Shown one piece after another: positions 37,859 to 49,084 of a stretch of 64,000 bases of DNA. Both the position numbers and the translations under genes were made by a program. The number at the start of each line of letters is the position of its first letter. Position 1 is the first letter of the stretch. Source of the DNA: Rhizobium sp. RCAM05350 (GTDB lineage Bacteria > Pseudomonadota > Alphaproteobacteria > Rhizobiales > Rhizobiaceae); the NCBI GenBank assembly GCA_024426085.1, contig CP087974.1, forward strand, positions 3,630,001-3,694,000, written 5' to 3'. The notes beneath the pieces were generated by a model that was given only the letters and a program-made list of their open reading frames with translations, did no database searches and was not told the origin of the DNA.

Positions 37859-38320
37859 ATGGGTATGTCAGCAGCAGGTGGATCGAAGGGCGGCGGCCGG
37901 CGTCGTGGCGGCCGTAGTGGTCGCGGCGGCAAGGGCGTCATGAGCGAAATCAACGTGACGCCGTTCGTCGACGTCATGCTGGTTCTTCTGATCATCTTCA
38001 TGGTTGCCGCCCCGATGATGACGGTCGGCGTGCCGATCGATCTGCCGGAAACGCAGGCCAAGGCGCTCAATGCCGAAACCCAGCCGATCACGATTTCGGT
38101 CAAGAGCGACGGCCAGGTCTTCCTGCAGGAAACGCCGATCCCGGTCGAAGAGGTTGCCGCCAAACTCGAGGCTATCGCCACGACGGGCTACAGCGAGCGC
38201 ATCTTCGTGCGTGGTGACGCGACGGCGCCCTATGGCGTGATCGCCGATGTCATGGCGCGCATTCAGGAAGCCGGCTTCAAGAATATCGGTCTCGTAACCC
38301 AGCCGCAGAAGGGCCAGTAG
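37859..38320 (+). CDS. tolR: Tol-Pal protein TolR
   Basis: 153 residues, intact. After a Gly/Arg-rich N-terminus, VMSEINVTPFVDVMLVLLII carries the essential Asp in the single membrane helix; FVRGDATAPYGVIADVMARI belongs to the periplasmic domain. TolR pairs with TolQ in the inner-membrane motor. Confidence 0.95.
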   Translation: MGMSAAGGSKGGGRRRGGRSGRGGKGVMSEINVTPFVDVMLVLLIIFMVAAPMMTVGVPIDLPETQAKALNAETQPITISVKSDGQVFLQETPIPVEEVAAKLEAIATTGYSERIFVRGDATAPYGVIADVMARIQEAGFKNIGLVTQPQKGQ

Positions 38321-38330
38321 AGCGCGTACG

Positions 38331-39398
38331 ATGAAGAGCAGTCTCATCACATCCGCTGTGCTGCATGGCCTGGTTCTGACCTGGGCGCTGGTGTCGCTTG
38401 GCAGTCCCAAATCGTTCGAGGTCTCCAGCATGGAGTCCATTCCGGTCGATATGGTCTCTGTCGAAGAGTTGACCCAATTGCAGATGGGAGACGAAAAGGC
38501 TCCGAAGTCCGAAAAGCCTTCCCCTGTTCCGACAAAGAAGCCGGCCGAGATCAACGACGGTGAAAATGTCGGCGACAACAGCGTCGATCTGAAAACACCG
38601 CCAAAACCGGAATCCAAACCGATCGAGAAGGAATCGACAGGGGCAATCAAGTCCGAAGACAAGCCGCTGCCGACGCCTGAACCGGTGAAGGAAGACACGC
38701 CTGAGGTGACTGAGGACAAGCCGGCATCAGAGCCTGCAACTGAGGTCGCCGCGCTGCCGGAGCCGAAGCAGGAGGTCCAGCCCGACCCCAAGCCTGCGGA
38801 GACCCCTGCCGAGGAGAAGCCTGCGGAAAACCCGGATGCAGAAGCCTTGCCGGAGAAGGTTCCGACGCCGATGGCAAAGCCCAAGGTGGAACAGCCGGCG
38901 CAGACGGCCAAGACGCCTGATCGCAAGAACGAAGAGAACAAGACCGAAAAGAAGAAGACATCGACAGCGATGAAGTCGGACTTCGACGCCGATCAGGTGG
39001 CAGCACTTCTCAACAAGCAGGATTCGTCGGGCGGCGGCAAGAAGCGGTCCACCGAAACGGCTTCGCTGGGCGCGAAGAAAACGACCGGTAACACGCTGTC
39101 CGCCAGCGAAATGGATGCATTGCGGGGCCGGATCGAGAACAACTGGTCCGTTGTTGCCGGTATCTCCGGTGCCGAAGGGCTGACGATCACGGTGACGATG
39201 CAGCTCGACAAGAATGGCGAGATCATCGGACGGCCTGAAGTGGTTGCGTCCGGCGGAACGGATGCAGCACGGCGGACCTTCGAGGGCAGCGTGCGGCGAG
39301 CGATCATGAAGTCGGCGCCGTTCGATAACCTGCCGGCGGACAAATACGATTCCTGGAGCGAAGTGGTCGTCAATTTCGATCCAAGCGCCATGCTTTAG
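38331..39398 (+). CDS. tolA: Tol-Pal protein TolA
   Basis: 355 residues, intact. A membrane anchor (LITSAVLHGLVLTWALVSLG) is followed by a long Glu/Lys/Pro-rich periplasmic stretch (residues ~55-220) and a C-terminal domain with LRGRIENNWSVVAGISGAEG, VTMQLDKNGEIIGRPEVVAS and RRAIMKSAPFDNLP. The linker is proline-rich here instead of the long helix of E. coli TolA, as usual in alphaproteobacteria. TolA spans the periplasm and pulls on Pal/TolB. Confidence 0.92.
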   Translation: MKSSLITSAVLHGLVLTWALVSLGSPKSFEVSSMESIPVDMVSVEELTQLQMGDEKAPKSEKPSPVPTKKPAEINDGENVGDNSVDLKTPPKPESKPIEKESTGAIKSEDKPLPTPEPVKEDTPEVTEDKPASEPATEVAALPEPKQEVQPDPKPAETPAEEKPAENPDAEALPEKVPTPMAKPKVEQPAQTAKTPDRKNEENKTEKKKTSTAMKSDFDADQVAALLNKQDSSGGGKKRSTETASLGAKKTTGNTLSASEMDALRGRIENNWSVVAGISGAEGLTITVTMQLDKNGEIIGRPEVVASGGTDAARRTFEGSVRRAIMKSAPFDNLPADKYDSWSEVVVNFDPSAML

Positions 39399-39436
39399 AA
39401 CATCACACGAATGAATGGCTGAAAGGCTCCGTTATA

Positions 39437-40741
39437 ATGTTGAAACGCAACCCCTTCCGTTTTCTCGTCGCGCTCATGGCGATGGTCACATTGATGACCG
39501 CTCCGGCACAGGCGCGTGTGGAAATCAATATCAACAAGGGCAATGTCGAGCCTTTGCCTATCGCCATCACCGACTTCCTGCAGGGTGAACTGGGCCAGAA
39601 GATTTCCGACGTCGTCGCAGCCGACCTGAAGCGTTCCGGCCTGTTCGCGCCGATCGCCAAAACCGCTTTTATCGAAAAGATTACCAATCCGGATGCTGCT
39701 CCTCGCTTCGAGGACTGGAAGGTCATCAACGCGCAGGCACTGGTCACCGGCCGCGTTACCCAGGAGGGCGATGGCCGTCTGAAGGCGGAGTTCCGCCTGT
39801 GGGATTCGTTTGCCGGCCAGCAGATGGCAGGCCAGCAGTTCTTCACCCAGCCGGAAAACTGGCGCCGTGTCGCCCATATTATCGCCGATGCGATCTATGA
39901 GCAGATCACCGGTGAAAAGGGCTATTTCGATACCCGTGTCGTCTATGTCATGGAAAGCGGCCCAAAAACGGCGCGCAAGCGTCAGCTGGCCATCATGGAC
40001 CAGGACGGAGCCAATGCTCGCGGCATCACAAATTCCAACGATATCGTTTTGACGCCGCGTTTCTCGCCGAACAAGCAGGAAATCACCTACATGTCGTTCG
40101 AGGGCAACGAGCGCGCGTCTATCTGCTGCAGCTCGGAAACCGGACAGCGCGAAGTGGTCGGTAATTTCCCGGGCATGACCTTTGCGCCGCGCTTCTCGCC
40201 GGATGGCCAGCGGGTGATCATGAGCCTGCAGCAGGACGGCAACGCCAATATCTACACGATGGACCTGCGCTCGCGCACCACGACGCGCCTGACCTCGACG
40301 GCCGCGATCGACACGTCGCCGTCCTATTCGCCGGATGGTAGCCAGATCGTCTTCGAAAGCGACCGCGGCGGCCGCCAGCAACTCTATGTCATGAGCTCCG
40401 GCGGTGGCGGGCAGAACCGCATCTCCTTCGGCGACGGCTCCTATTCGACGCCGGTCTGGTCGCCACGCGGAGACCTGATCGCCTTCACCAAGCAGTCTGG
40501 CGGCAAGTTCTCGATCGGCGTGATGAAACCCGACGGTTCGGGCGAGCGCATCCTGACGACGGGCTTCCACAATGAAGGCCCGACCTGGGCTCCGAATGGC
40601 CGTGTCCTGATGTTCTTCCGTCAGAATGCCGGTGCCGGTGGCCCGCAGCTCTATTCGATCGATCTGACCGGCTACAACGAACAGCTGGTCCAGACCAAGG
40701 GCTTTGCGTCCGACCCGGCCTGGTCGCCACTGCTCGAATAG
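39437..40741 (+). CDS. tolB: Tol-Pal protein TolB (open, but with compensating indels)
   Basis: 434 residues with a signal peptide (FRFLVALMAMVTLMTAPAQA). The N-terminal domain has PIAITDFLQGELGQKISDVV; the beta-propeller repeats include TPRFSPNKQEITYMSFEGN, APRFSPDGQRVIMSLQQDG and PSYSPDGSQIVFESDRGG. At 40111-40136 the reading ERASICCSSETG should be EPRVYLLQLETG in this family. A missing C and an extra G nearby restore the frame and scramble about nine residues. TolB binds Pal and TolA in the periplasm. Confidence 0.94.
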   Translation: MLKRNPFRFLVALMAMVTLMTAPAQARVEININKGNVEPLPIAITDFLQGELGQKISDVVAADLKRSGLFAPIAKTAFIEKITNPDAAPRFEDWKVINAQALVTGRVTQEGDGRLKAEFRLWDSFAGQQMAGQQFFTQPENWRRVAHIIADAIYEQITGEKGYFDTRVVYVMESGPKTARKRQLAIMDQDGANARGITNSNDIVLTPRFSPNKQEITYMSFEGNERASICCSSETGQREVVGNFPGMTFAPRFSPDGQRVIMSLQQDGNANIYTMDLRSRTTTRLTSTAAIDTSPSYSPDGSQIVFESDRGGRQQLYVMSSGGGGQNRISFGDGSYSTPVWSPRGDLIAFTKQSGGKFSIGVMKPDGSGERILTTGFHNEGPTWAPNGRVLMFFRQNAGAGGPQLYSIDLTGYNEQLVQTKGFASDPAWSPLLE

Positions 40742-40935
40742 CACTCAACTGCATTGTGACGGTGCGGCGGGGATTATGGCGAATTTGCCGCTTTCTCGCC
40801 GCAAAGGACTGATCTAGCAACCCTTCAAGCCGATTTTGACAAACTGTTAACCATATCCGTTGAAATGCGATTAACCGCTTCCGGTTACAGTCTGGCAACC
40901 CTGAATTAAGACAGACCATCCAAGGAGACCGGCCC

Positions 40936-41461
40936 ATGAGCCGCATTCACGCCCAGGCCGCAGGCCGCATGCAATCCATCGCTCGCAACCCGATCATGAT
41001 CGCGCTCTTTGCGAGTCTGGCGCTTGCCGCTTGCGCCAAGAAGCCGATGAACAGTGCCGGTGATCTCGGCCTCGGTGCCAACGCGGCGACCCCGGGTTCG
41101 ACACAGGACTTCACGGTCAATGTCGGCGACCGCATCTTCTTCGATACGGACTCCACCTCGATCCGCGCCGACGCGCAGGCAACGCTCGATCGTCAGGCAC
41201 AGTGGCTGGCCAAGTATCCGAACTACGCCATCACGGTCGAAGGCCATGCCGACGAACGCGGCACCCTGCGAATACAACCTGGCGCTGGGTGCACGCCGCG
41301 CTGCATCGACCAAGGAATACCTCTCTTCGCGCAGTATCCCGGCCTCGAAGATCAAGACGATCTCCTACGGCAAGGAAAAGCCGGTCGCCGTCTGCGACGA
41401 CATTTCCTGCTGGTCGCAGAATCGTCGCGCCGTCACGGTGCTCGGTGGCGCCGGCATGTAA
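40936..41461 (+). CDS. pal: Peptidoglycan-associated lipoprotein Pal (one frameshift)
   Basis: About 175 residues. Lipoprotein signal IALFASLALAACAKKPM with the lipobox cysteine; OmpA-like domain FFDTDSTSIRADAQATLDRQ, ITVEGHADERGT and, after removing an extra T at 41267, REYNLALGARRAASTKEYLS. Ends QNRRAVTVLGGAGM. Pal anchors the outer membrane to peptidoglycan and is tugged by TolA/TolB. Last in the tolQRAB-pal run. Confidence 0.94.
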
Positions 41462-41486
41462 TTTTCCGGCTTGTGTGAAAGCCGAA

Positions 41487-42382
41487 CTATTCTGCAAATG
41501 CAGCGGGCCGCGTGTTCTTCACGCGGCCCTTTTTATCACCGGGCTCCGGCATGCGCAGCGATCCGCTTGTGATCTGCGGCCAGTCGTTCCTGTGCAGTTC
41601 ATGGCCGCCGCCTTCGATCCGCTCCAGTTTCGCGTCACTGACCGCGTTCGCCAGAGCCTCACCATGGGCGATTGGAAAGATCGGGTCCGCGGTTCCGTGA
41701 ATGACGAGGAGGGGAACGCGCAGGTCGGCTGCGGCCAGGCGCTTGGCGCCGTCGCCGCCTTCAATCATGAAGTGGTTGGTCGCGCTCTCGTGAACGAGCG
41801 GGCGCGATCCATGTCCCGCTCGATCAACCTCCGCGCGGAGGCTGCGTCATGCGGATGTGTCGTGCCAGCAATCATACGTGAGTCGCGCAGCATGAAGTCG
41901 AGGACACTCGCGCGGTCGGCCCAGTCAACGGTCTCTCCCGTCGCGGCATGGTCGCTATAGACATCCGAGAACGGCGGCAGGCCGTCGATTCCTAGTGGGC
42001 TTGAACTCATGACGGTGAGCGTCCTGACGCGATCGGGATGGGCGAGCGCGACGTGCTGGGCGATGAAGCCGCCCATCGAAATGCCGACGACGTCGGCGGC
42101 TTTAATCTCGTAACCGTCGAGAACCGCTACCGCATCCTCCGCCATGTCGGAAAGGGTATAGCCGGGCTCACCAAGCGGATAGATCGTCGACAAGCCGGTA
42201 TCGCGGTTGTCGTAGCGGATGACAAAACGCCCCTGAGCGGCAAGTCGCTCGCAGAATTCTTCCGGCCACCACAGCATCGAGGCCATTGCCCCCATAATCA
42301 GCAGTAAGGCCGGGTCGGAAGGATGACCGAATGTCTCGGTGGCGAGTTCCACCTCGCCGCGTTTGATCGTCAAATCTGCCAT
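41487..42382 (-). CDS. Alpha/beta hydrolase (one frameshift)
   Basis: About 298 residues. Oxyanion/nucleophile region VVGISMGGFIAQHVALAHPD (GxSxGG), acid VIHGTADPIFPIAHGEAL and His GGGHELHRNDW. N-terminal FVIRYDNRDTGLSTI is typical of the aclacinomycin methylesterase-like group. The frame changes near 41795 between RSFT and SATNHFMIEGGD. The substrate is unknown. Convergent with pal; its end overlaps the pal terminator. Confidence 0.85.
41505..41534. terminator. Intrinsic terminator after pal, also coding for the hydrolase C-terminus
   Basis: GGGCCGCGTG (41505-41514) and CACGCGGCCC (41520-41529) form a perfect 10-bp stem followed by TTTTT. It terminates pal. On the other strand the same bases encode the last ~15 residues of the hydrolase before its stop at 41487. 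Confidence 0.85.
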
Positions 42383-42713
42383 ACTTGGTCCTCCTTTTGG
42401 TGGTTCTCCCTTTACCGGCCATCGTTGCCCGGGACTGCAACTTCGTCACAATTGCGCCATATGATTGCAAAACGAAACTGGTTTCATAGTGAATTCAGTT
42501 TTCGGATTTGACAAGAGGATTTTGTACGCCGCCGCGGTTTCAGCCAACGCACGGCCGAAAGGGCAGGTATTCGGGCTATTCCTTTCTTTTTTGTCACACT
42601 TTTACCGAACTCCGTTGCTTTTTGAGGCCAATTGGAAAACTGTGCGGCAATCATCCAAAGAGCGATTTGAACCGGCTTCGGGTGAGAGTGGATACACAAA
42701 CAGGACACATGAC
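42383..42713. other. Gene-free region before cpoB
   Basis: About 330 bp separating the divergent hydrolase and cpoB. I see no gene or RNA. TTGACA at 42508-42513 is a candidate -35 for cpoB but no good -10 follows at the right distance. AGGA at about 42703 serves as the cpoB ribosome-binding site. Confidence 0.45.
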
Positions 42714-43709
42714 ATGAAACATTTTGTCGTGGCGGGATTGATCGGCCTAACTGCCTTTGCGGGGTTTGGACAGACAGTGACCGCCATGCCGCTTTCCGCG
42801 CTGTTTAACCGCGCAATTCACGGCGAAGCCCAATCGCCGGGCAAAGCGCCGCTGCTCAAGGTCCAGTCGAGTGAGGTTGGACGCATCGGGCAGCTCGAGG
42901 AACAGATCCGCTCGCTCAACGGGCGTATCGAGGAGATGAGTTTCCAGCTCCTGCAGATGCAGGAACAGATCCGCAAGTTCCAGGAGGATAACGAGTTCCG
43001 CTTCCAGGATCTGGAAGGTGGCAATTCTGGTTCCACCAAAAAGAGCCAGCTGGAAACACCGCGCACCAACGATCAGGCATCCGGCACGGCGCCGGCAACG
43101 ACTGATCAGGCAACGGCAACCGATCCCAACGCAGGTTTGGGATCGGATACCGCTGCCGGCGGCAATACCGGTGCGCCGTCGTCGACGCTTGGCCAGATCG
43201 TCTTCGACGAAAACGGCAATCCCATCGCTGCGAACCAAGACACGTCGAGCCTCGAAACGACGCTTCCCGGCGTTGACCAGGGCATCAACCAGACCCCGGA
43301 CAGCCAGCAGCAGACGGCAGCGCTCGACAATCCCGGCGATCTCTACCAGTCGGCCTATGGCCATGTTCTGACGGGCGATTACAGCCAGGCAGAAAACGAA
43401 TTTCGCAGCTATCTCGAAGCCTTCCCGACGGGCGAAAAAGCCGCGGATGCAAGTTTCTGGATGGGCGAGGCGCAATATTCCCAGGGCAAATTCAACGACT
43501 CCGCCAAGACGTTCCTGAACGCACACCAGGCCTACAGCAAGTCGCCGAAGGCACCGGAGATGCTATTGAAGCTTGGCATGTCGCTGGCTGCCCTCGATAA
43601 CAAGGACACGGCCTGCGCTACGCTGCGCGAGGTCAACAAACGCTATCCGAAGGCTTCGCAGGCGGTGAAGACCAAGGTGGCCAGCGAACAGGGCCGCCTT
43701 GCCTGCTGA
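42714..43709 (+). CDS. cpoB: Cell division coordinator CpoB / YbgF
   Basis: 331 residues, intact. Signal peptide (VVAGLIGLTAFAGFGQTVTA), coiled-coil QLEEQIRSLNGRIEEMSFQL and QLQMQEQIRKF-like repeat, a long Thr/Ala/Gln-rich linker (residues ~105-205), then TPR repeats LYQSAYGHVLTGDYSQAENE, ASFWMGEAQYSQGKFNDSAK and LLKLGMSLAALDNKDTACAT. CpoB trimers link Tol-Pal with septal peptidoglycan synthesis. Last gene of the envelope cluster, separated from pal by the hydrolase. Confidence 0.92.
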   Translation: MKHFVVAGLIGLTAFAGFGQTVTAMPLSALFNRAIHGEAQSPGKAPLLKVQSSEVGRIGQLEEQIRSLNGRIEEMSFQLLQMQEQIRKFQEDNEFRFQDLEGGNSGSTKKSQLETPRTNDQASGTAPATTDQATATDPNAGLGSDTAAGGNTGAPSSTLGQIVFDENGNPIAANQDTSSLETTLPGVDQGINQTPDSQQQTAALDNPGDLYQSAYGHVLTGDYSQAENEFRSYLEAFPTGEKAADASFWMGEAQYSQGKFNDSAKTFLNAHQAYSKSPKAPEMLLKLGMSLAALDNKDTACATLREVNKRYPKASQAVKTKVASEQGRLAC

Positions 43710-45088
43710 GGCGGACCGCGCCGCGCCGCACGCTGCCGTCGAAACGGCAAAACAGTTTCTCTCCACGTTCAAGACGCCAGGCATGATCCTCGCCGCTGTT
43801 TCCGGCGGCAGCGATTCAAAAGGCCTGCTTCTGGCGCTGCATGAAGCAATCACGCTTGGCGGGTTCTCGGCCTTTTCCCTGTCAGCCTGTACCGTTGATC
43901 ATGCGCTGCGGCCCGAATCCGCTGGGGAAGCGCACGTGGTGGCTGCCTTCTGCGCGCAAAAGGGTATCCCCCATGTCATTCGCCAATGGCAGGGCGAAAA
44001 ACCTCTCGCCGGCATACAGGCCGCCGCGCGCGTGGCGCGCACGGCCACCTGGCTGACGTGACAGAGCAGATCGGCGCTTCGTGTGTCGTAACTGCCCACA
44101 CGGCCGACGATCAGGCTGAAACTATTGCCATGCGGCAGAGCCGCTCGGAACCGGATGCGCTTGGGCTCGCCGGTATGGCGGCGGGCGTGCTCGTCGATCG
44201 CCGTGCCTGGGTGATGCGGCCGTTTCTCTCTCTCGGCCGGACCGATATCCGAGACTATCTTTCCGCTCGGGGCGTGGGGTGGTTCGATGATCCAAGCAAC
44301 GCCAATACCCGTTTCGAGCGCGTGCGTGTGCGGCACGCGCTCAGCGGCATCGCTCCTTCGCCCGCGGATGCCTTTGCTGCGGCTGGCAATGCGCGCCGCC
44401 GCTCGAGCGAGCGCGTCGCCCAGCTACTTGGCTCGCAGGTCAGTGTGTCGGAAGGCCTCGTGGCGCAGCTTGATCCCGCACTCGCCATGAACATGGCCGA
44501 TGCGGACAGCCGGCGAGCCGTTCTCTCGATCGCCGCAGTGATCGGTGGCCGCCGGCATTTGCCCGGCCGCGAAACAGCCTTACGGCTTGCGGCGTTTCTA
44601 AGCACTGGAGAGAGTGGCCGTCTGACCGCAGGCCGCGTGGTTTTCGATCGCCGCCGGTCAGGTCTCTACCTCTATCGCTGAGTCCCACGATTTGCCGGAA
44701 TTGGTCGTCAAGCCTGGGCAGGAGGCGGTATGGGATGGCCGCTTTCTGGTGATGAATGAAAGCCGGAAGCAGATCACGGTCCATGCTGGCGTCGAAACGG
44801 CGGATTTGCGCGCGAGACTGATTGCCGCAGGCCTGCCGGAGGCGGTGGTCAAACGCGCTGTTCGATCGGCTCCTGTTCGCTTGCCATCTGCCTCTTCAGG
44901 CGAACGCGGATATCGCGACGCAGGCAGCGCCACAGCCCCGTTTCGAAGCCAGTATCGGCCTTTACGACACCTTTTTGCCGTGTTTCGACCTGATGATAGC
45001 CGATAGTATCGCTGCGCTCTTTGGCCGTGACCGGTATCTTGCTCCTCCGGTTCACGATGTTTTGACGGAAAACACAGGTTGGTCTTGA
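43699..45088 (+). CDS. tilS: tRNA(Ile)-lysidine synthase TilS (three frameshifts)
   Basis: About 463 residues when repaired. The PP-loop is MILAAVSGGSDSKGLLLALH; DHALRPES and VTAHTADDQAETIAMR follow. Frame changes near 44030, at 44679 (extra T, restoring LYRESHDLPELVVKPGQ) and in 44860-44950; the end reads LYDTFLPCFDLMIADSIAAL then VHDVLTENTGWS. TilS changes C34 of the tRNA-Ile anticodon to lysidine so that AUA is read correctly. The start is a TTG overlapping the cpoB end by 11 bp. Confidence 0.86.
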
Positions 45089-45182
45089 GTTTACCTTGGC
45101 AAGCCCTTACGCAACCCTATGTTAGGCGCAAGAATGCAGCCACAAATCATTGCGGGTTGCGACAGAGGTTCCGGGGAGTTCG

Positions 45183-47124
<1,942 letters not shown>

Positions 47125-47501
47125 TCTTGCACAAAGTAAAAAAGTGAAATACATCCGCCGCGCCTTGTTGCGCGGCGGTTTTTGTTTGTCTCGAAGGGTT
47201 TCACGGGTTCCTGCTTGGTAAGCGCTGTAATGAATTCTGATGATACAACGGGATGCTGTTGCGAAAATTTTGTGGCAAGACATAACGCAGGTCGCCCAAA
47301 AGGATGTTTCGGATTTTGGCTCAACGGCAGACGTAACAGAGAACTTGAGCGCGCTGCGGGGGATCGGTCGGTGACGACGCCCTCAGCTGCCGGTTTTCAT
47401 GCGGTGATGCGTTGGGATATTGATGTAAAATCACAAAGCGATGTCGCTGGAAGCGCTCTATTGGTGAGCCGCCGGCACCCTTGATAGGAATTGGAGTTTT
47501 T
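47125..47501. other. Gene-free region between ftsH and glmM
   Basis: About 375 bp. Apart from the ftsH terminator (47155-47183) and the GGAG ribosome-binding site before glmM, no gene, RNA or clear repeat is visible. It should hold the glmM promoter, which I cannot place with confidence. Confidence 0.45.
47155..47183 (+). terminator. Intrinsic terminator after ftsH
   Basis: CCGCCGCGC (47155-47163), loop CTTGTT, GCGCGGCGG (47170-47178) and TTTTT: a 9-bp GC stem with a T-run, 30 bp past the ftsH stop. Confidence 0.88.
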
Positions 47502-48854
47502 ATGAAGCGCAAATATTTCGGGACGGATGGTATCCGCGGACAGTCGAACCTGTTTCCGATGACGCCGGATCTTGCCATGCGGGTCGGCATCGCCGTCGGC
47601 ACGATCTTTCGCAACGGCGCGCATCGCCACCGGGTTGTGATCGGCAAGGACACGCGTCTGTCCGGCTATATGCTGGAAAATGCGTTGGTGGCCGGTTTTA
47701 CCGCCGCAGGGCTCGACGTGTTTCTGCTCGGGCCTATCCCGACACCCGGCGTCGCGATGCTGACGCGCTCGCTTCGCGCCGATGTCGGCGTGATGATTTC
47801 GGCCTCACACAATCCGTTCGAGGACAATGGTATCAAGCTGTTCGGTCCGGACGGCTACAAGCTTTCCGACGAGATCGAAGCTCAGATTGAGGATCTCCTT
47901 GACAAGGACATGACGGCGCAGCTCGCCAAGTCGCAGGAAATCGGCCGGGCCAAACGTGTCGAAGGCGATATCTATCGTTATATCGAGCATGCAAAGCGCA
48001 CGTTGCCGCGCGATGTAACGCTGCAGGGCCTGAGGATCGCCATCGACTGCGCCAATGGTGCTGCCTACAAGGTTGCGCCTTTGGCCCTTTGGGAACTCGG
48101 GGCCGACGTCGTGACCATCGGAAACGAGCCGAACGGCACCAATATCAATCTCGAATGCGGCTCGACCCATCCGGCGGCGCTGTCGAGGAAGGTGCATGAA
48201 GTGCGCGCCGACATCGGCATTGCGCTCGATGGTGATGCCGACCGTGTCCTGATCGTCGATGAGAACGGCACGGTTGTCGATGGCGATCAGCTGATGGCAG
48301 TGATCGCCGACAGCTGGGCAAATGACGGCATGCTCAAAGGCAATGGCATCGTCGCAACGGTCATGTCCAATCTGGGACTGGAGCGTTACCTCAACGGGCG
48401 CGGCCTCGACCTCCACCGCACCAAGGTCGGTGACCGTTACGTCGTCGAGCATATGCGCCAGCATGGCTTCAATGTCGGTGGCGAGCAGTCCGGTCATCTG
48501 GTTCTCTCGGACTTTGGCACGACAGGCGACGGCCTCGTCGCAGCGCTGCAGATCCTTGCCTGCGTCAAGCGCCAGGGCAAGACCGTCAGCGAGGTTTGCC
48601 ATCGCTTCGAACCGGTGCCGCAGGTCTTGAAGAATGTCCGGGTATCGACCGGCAAGCCGCTCGAAAATGCCGCTGTGCGCCAGGCCATCGCCGACGCGGA
48701 AGCGGAACTTGCCCAGAGCGGACGTTTGCTGATCCGCCCATCCGGCACCGAGCCGCTGATCCGTGTCATGGCGGAGGGCGACGACCGGGACAAGGTGGAG
48801 CGGATTGTCGACGAACTGATCGGCGTGATCGGCGGCGTGCGCAACGTCGCCTGA
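47502..48854 (+). CDS. glmM: Phosphoglucosamine mutase GlmM
   Basis: 450 residues, intact. Start ATG 47502 with MKRKYFGTDGIRGQSNLFPM; active-site phosphoserine loop GVMISASHNPFEDNGIKLFG; metal loop IALDGDADRVLIVDENG; sugar loop GGEQSGHLVL; phosphate loop LIRPSGTEPLIRVM. It converts glucosamine-6-phosphate to glucosamine-1-phosphate for UDP-GlcNAc, peptidoglycan and LPS. The ftsH-glmM order is widespread. Confidence 0.96.
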   Translation: MKRKYFGTDGIRGQSNLFPMTPDLAMRVGIAVGTIFRNGAHRHRVVIGKDTRLSGYMLENALVAGFTAAGLDVFLLGPIPTPGVAMLTRSLRADVGVMISASHNPFEDNGIKLFGPDGYKLSDEIEAQIEDLLDKDMTAQLAKSQEIGRAKRVEGDIYRYIEHAKRTLPRDVTLQGLRIAIDCANGAAYKVAPLALWELGADVVTIGNEPNGTNINLECGSTHPAALSRKVHEVRADIGIALDGDADRVLIVDENGTVVDGDQLMAVIADSWANDGMLKGNGIVATVMSNLGLERYLNGRGLDLHRTKVGDRYVVEHMRQHGFNVGGEQSGHLVLSDFGTTGDGLVAALQILACVKRQGKTVSEVCHRFEPVPQVLKNVRVSTGKPLENAAVRQAIADAEAELAQSGRLLIRPSGTEPLIRVMAEGDDRDKVERIVDELIGVIGGVRNVA

Positions 48855-48880
48855 TTTGCCTTATCCGACGAGACTTGAAA

Positions 48881-48906
48881 AGACCGGGTTTTGCCCGGTC
48901 TTTTTT
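48881..48906 (+). terminator. Intrinsic terminator after glmM
   Basis: AGACCGGG (48881-48888) and CCCGGTCT (48894-48901) with a TTTTG loop, followed by TTTTT. 27 bp past the glmM stop. Confidence 0.88.
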
Positions 48907-49084
48907 GTGCGTTGCTAAAGATCGGGACGCGTTGCTTGGTGGCGAAACCATTTCATTAACAGTTACGGTAAATTTTTGTAGTTAATCAGACCTTAACCTT
49001 TCCTATTCATGATCCGTTTTAACACCTTTTATTGGAGGCCGGTCTGTCGGCTGACCAAGCAACAAGAAATATTGGAGTGTGGCC

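Noticed and set aside
37857..38941. Serine/glycine-rich minus-strand open frame opposite tolR and tolA
   Set aside because: The apparent low-complexity protein is the reverse reading of the Glu/Lys/Pro-rich TolA linker.
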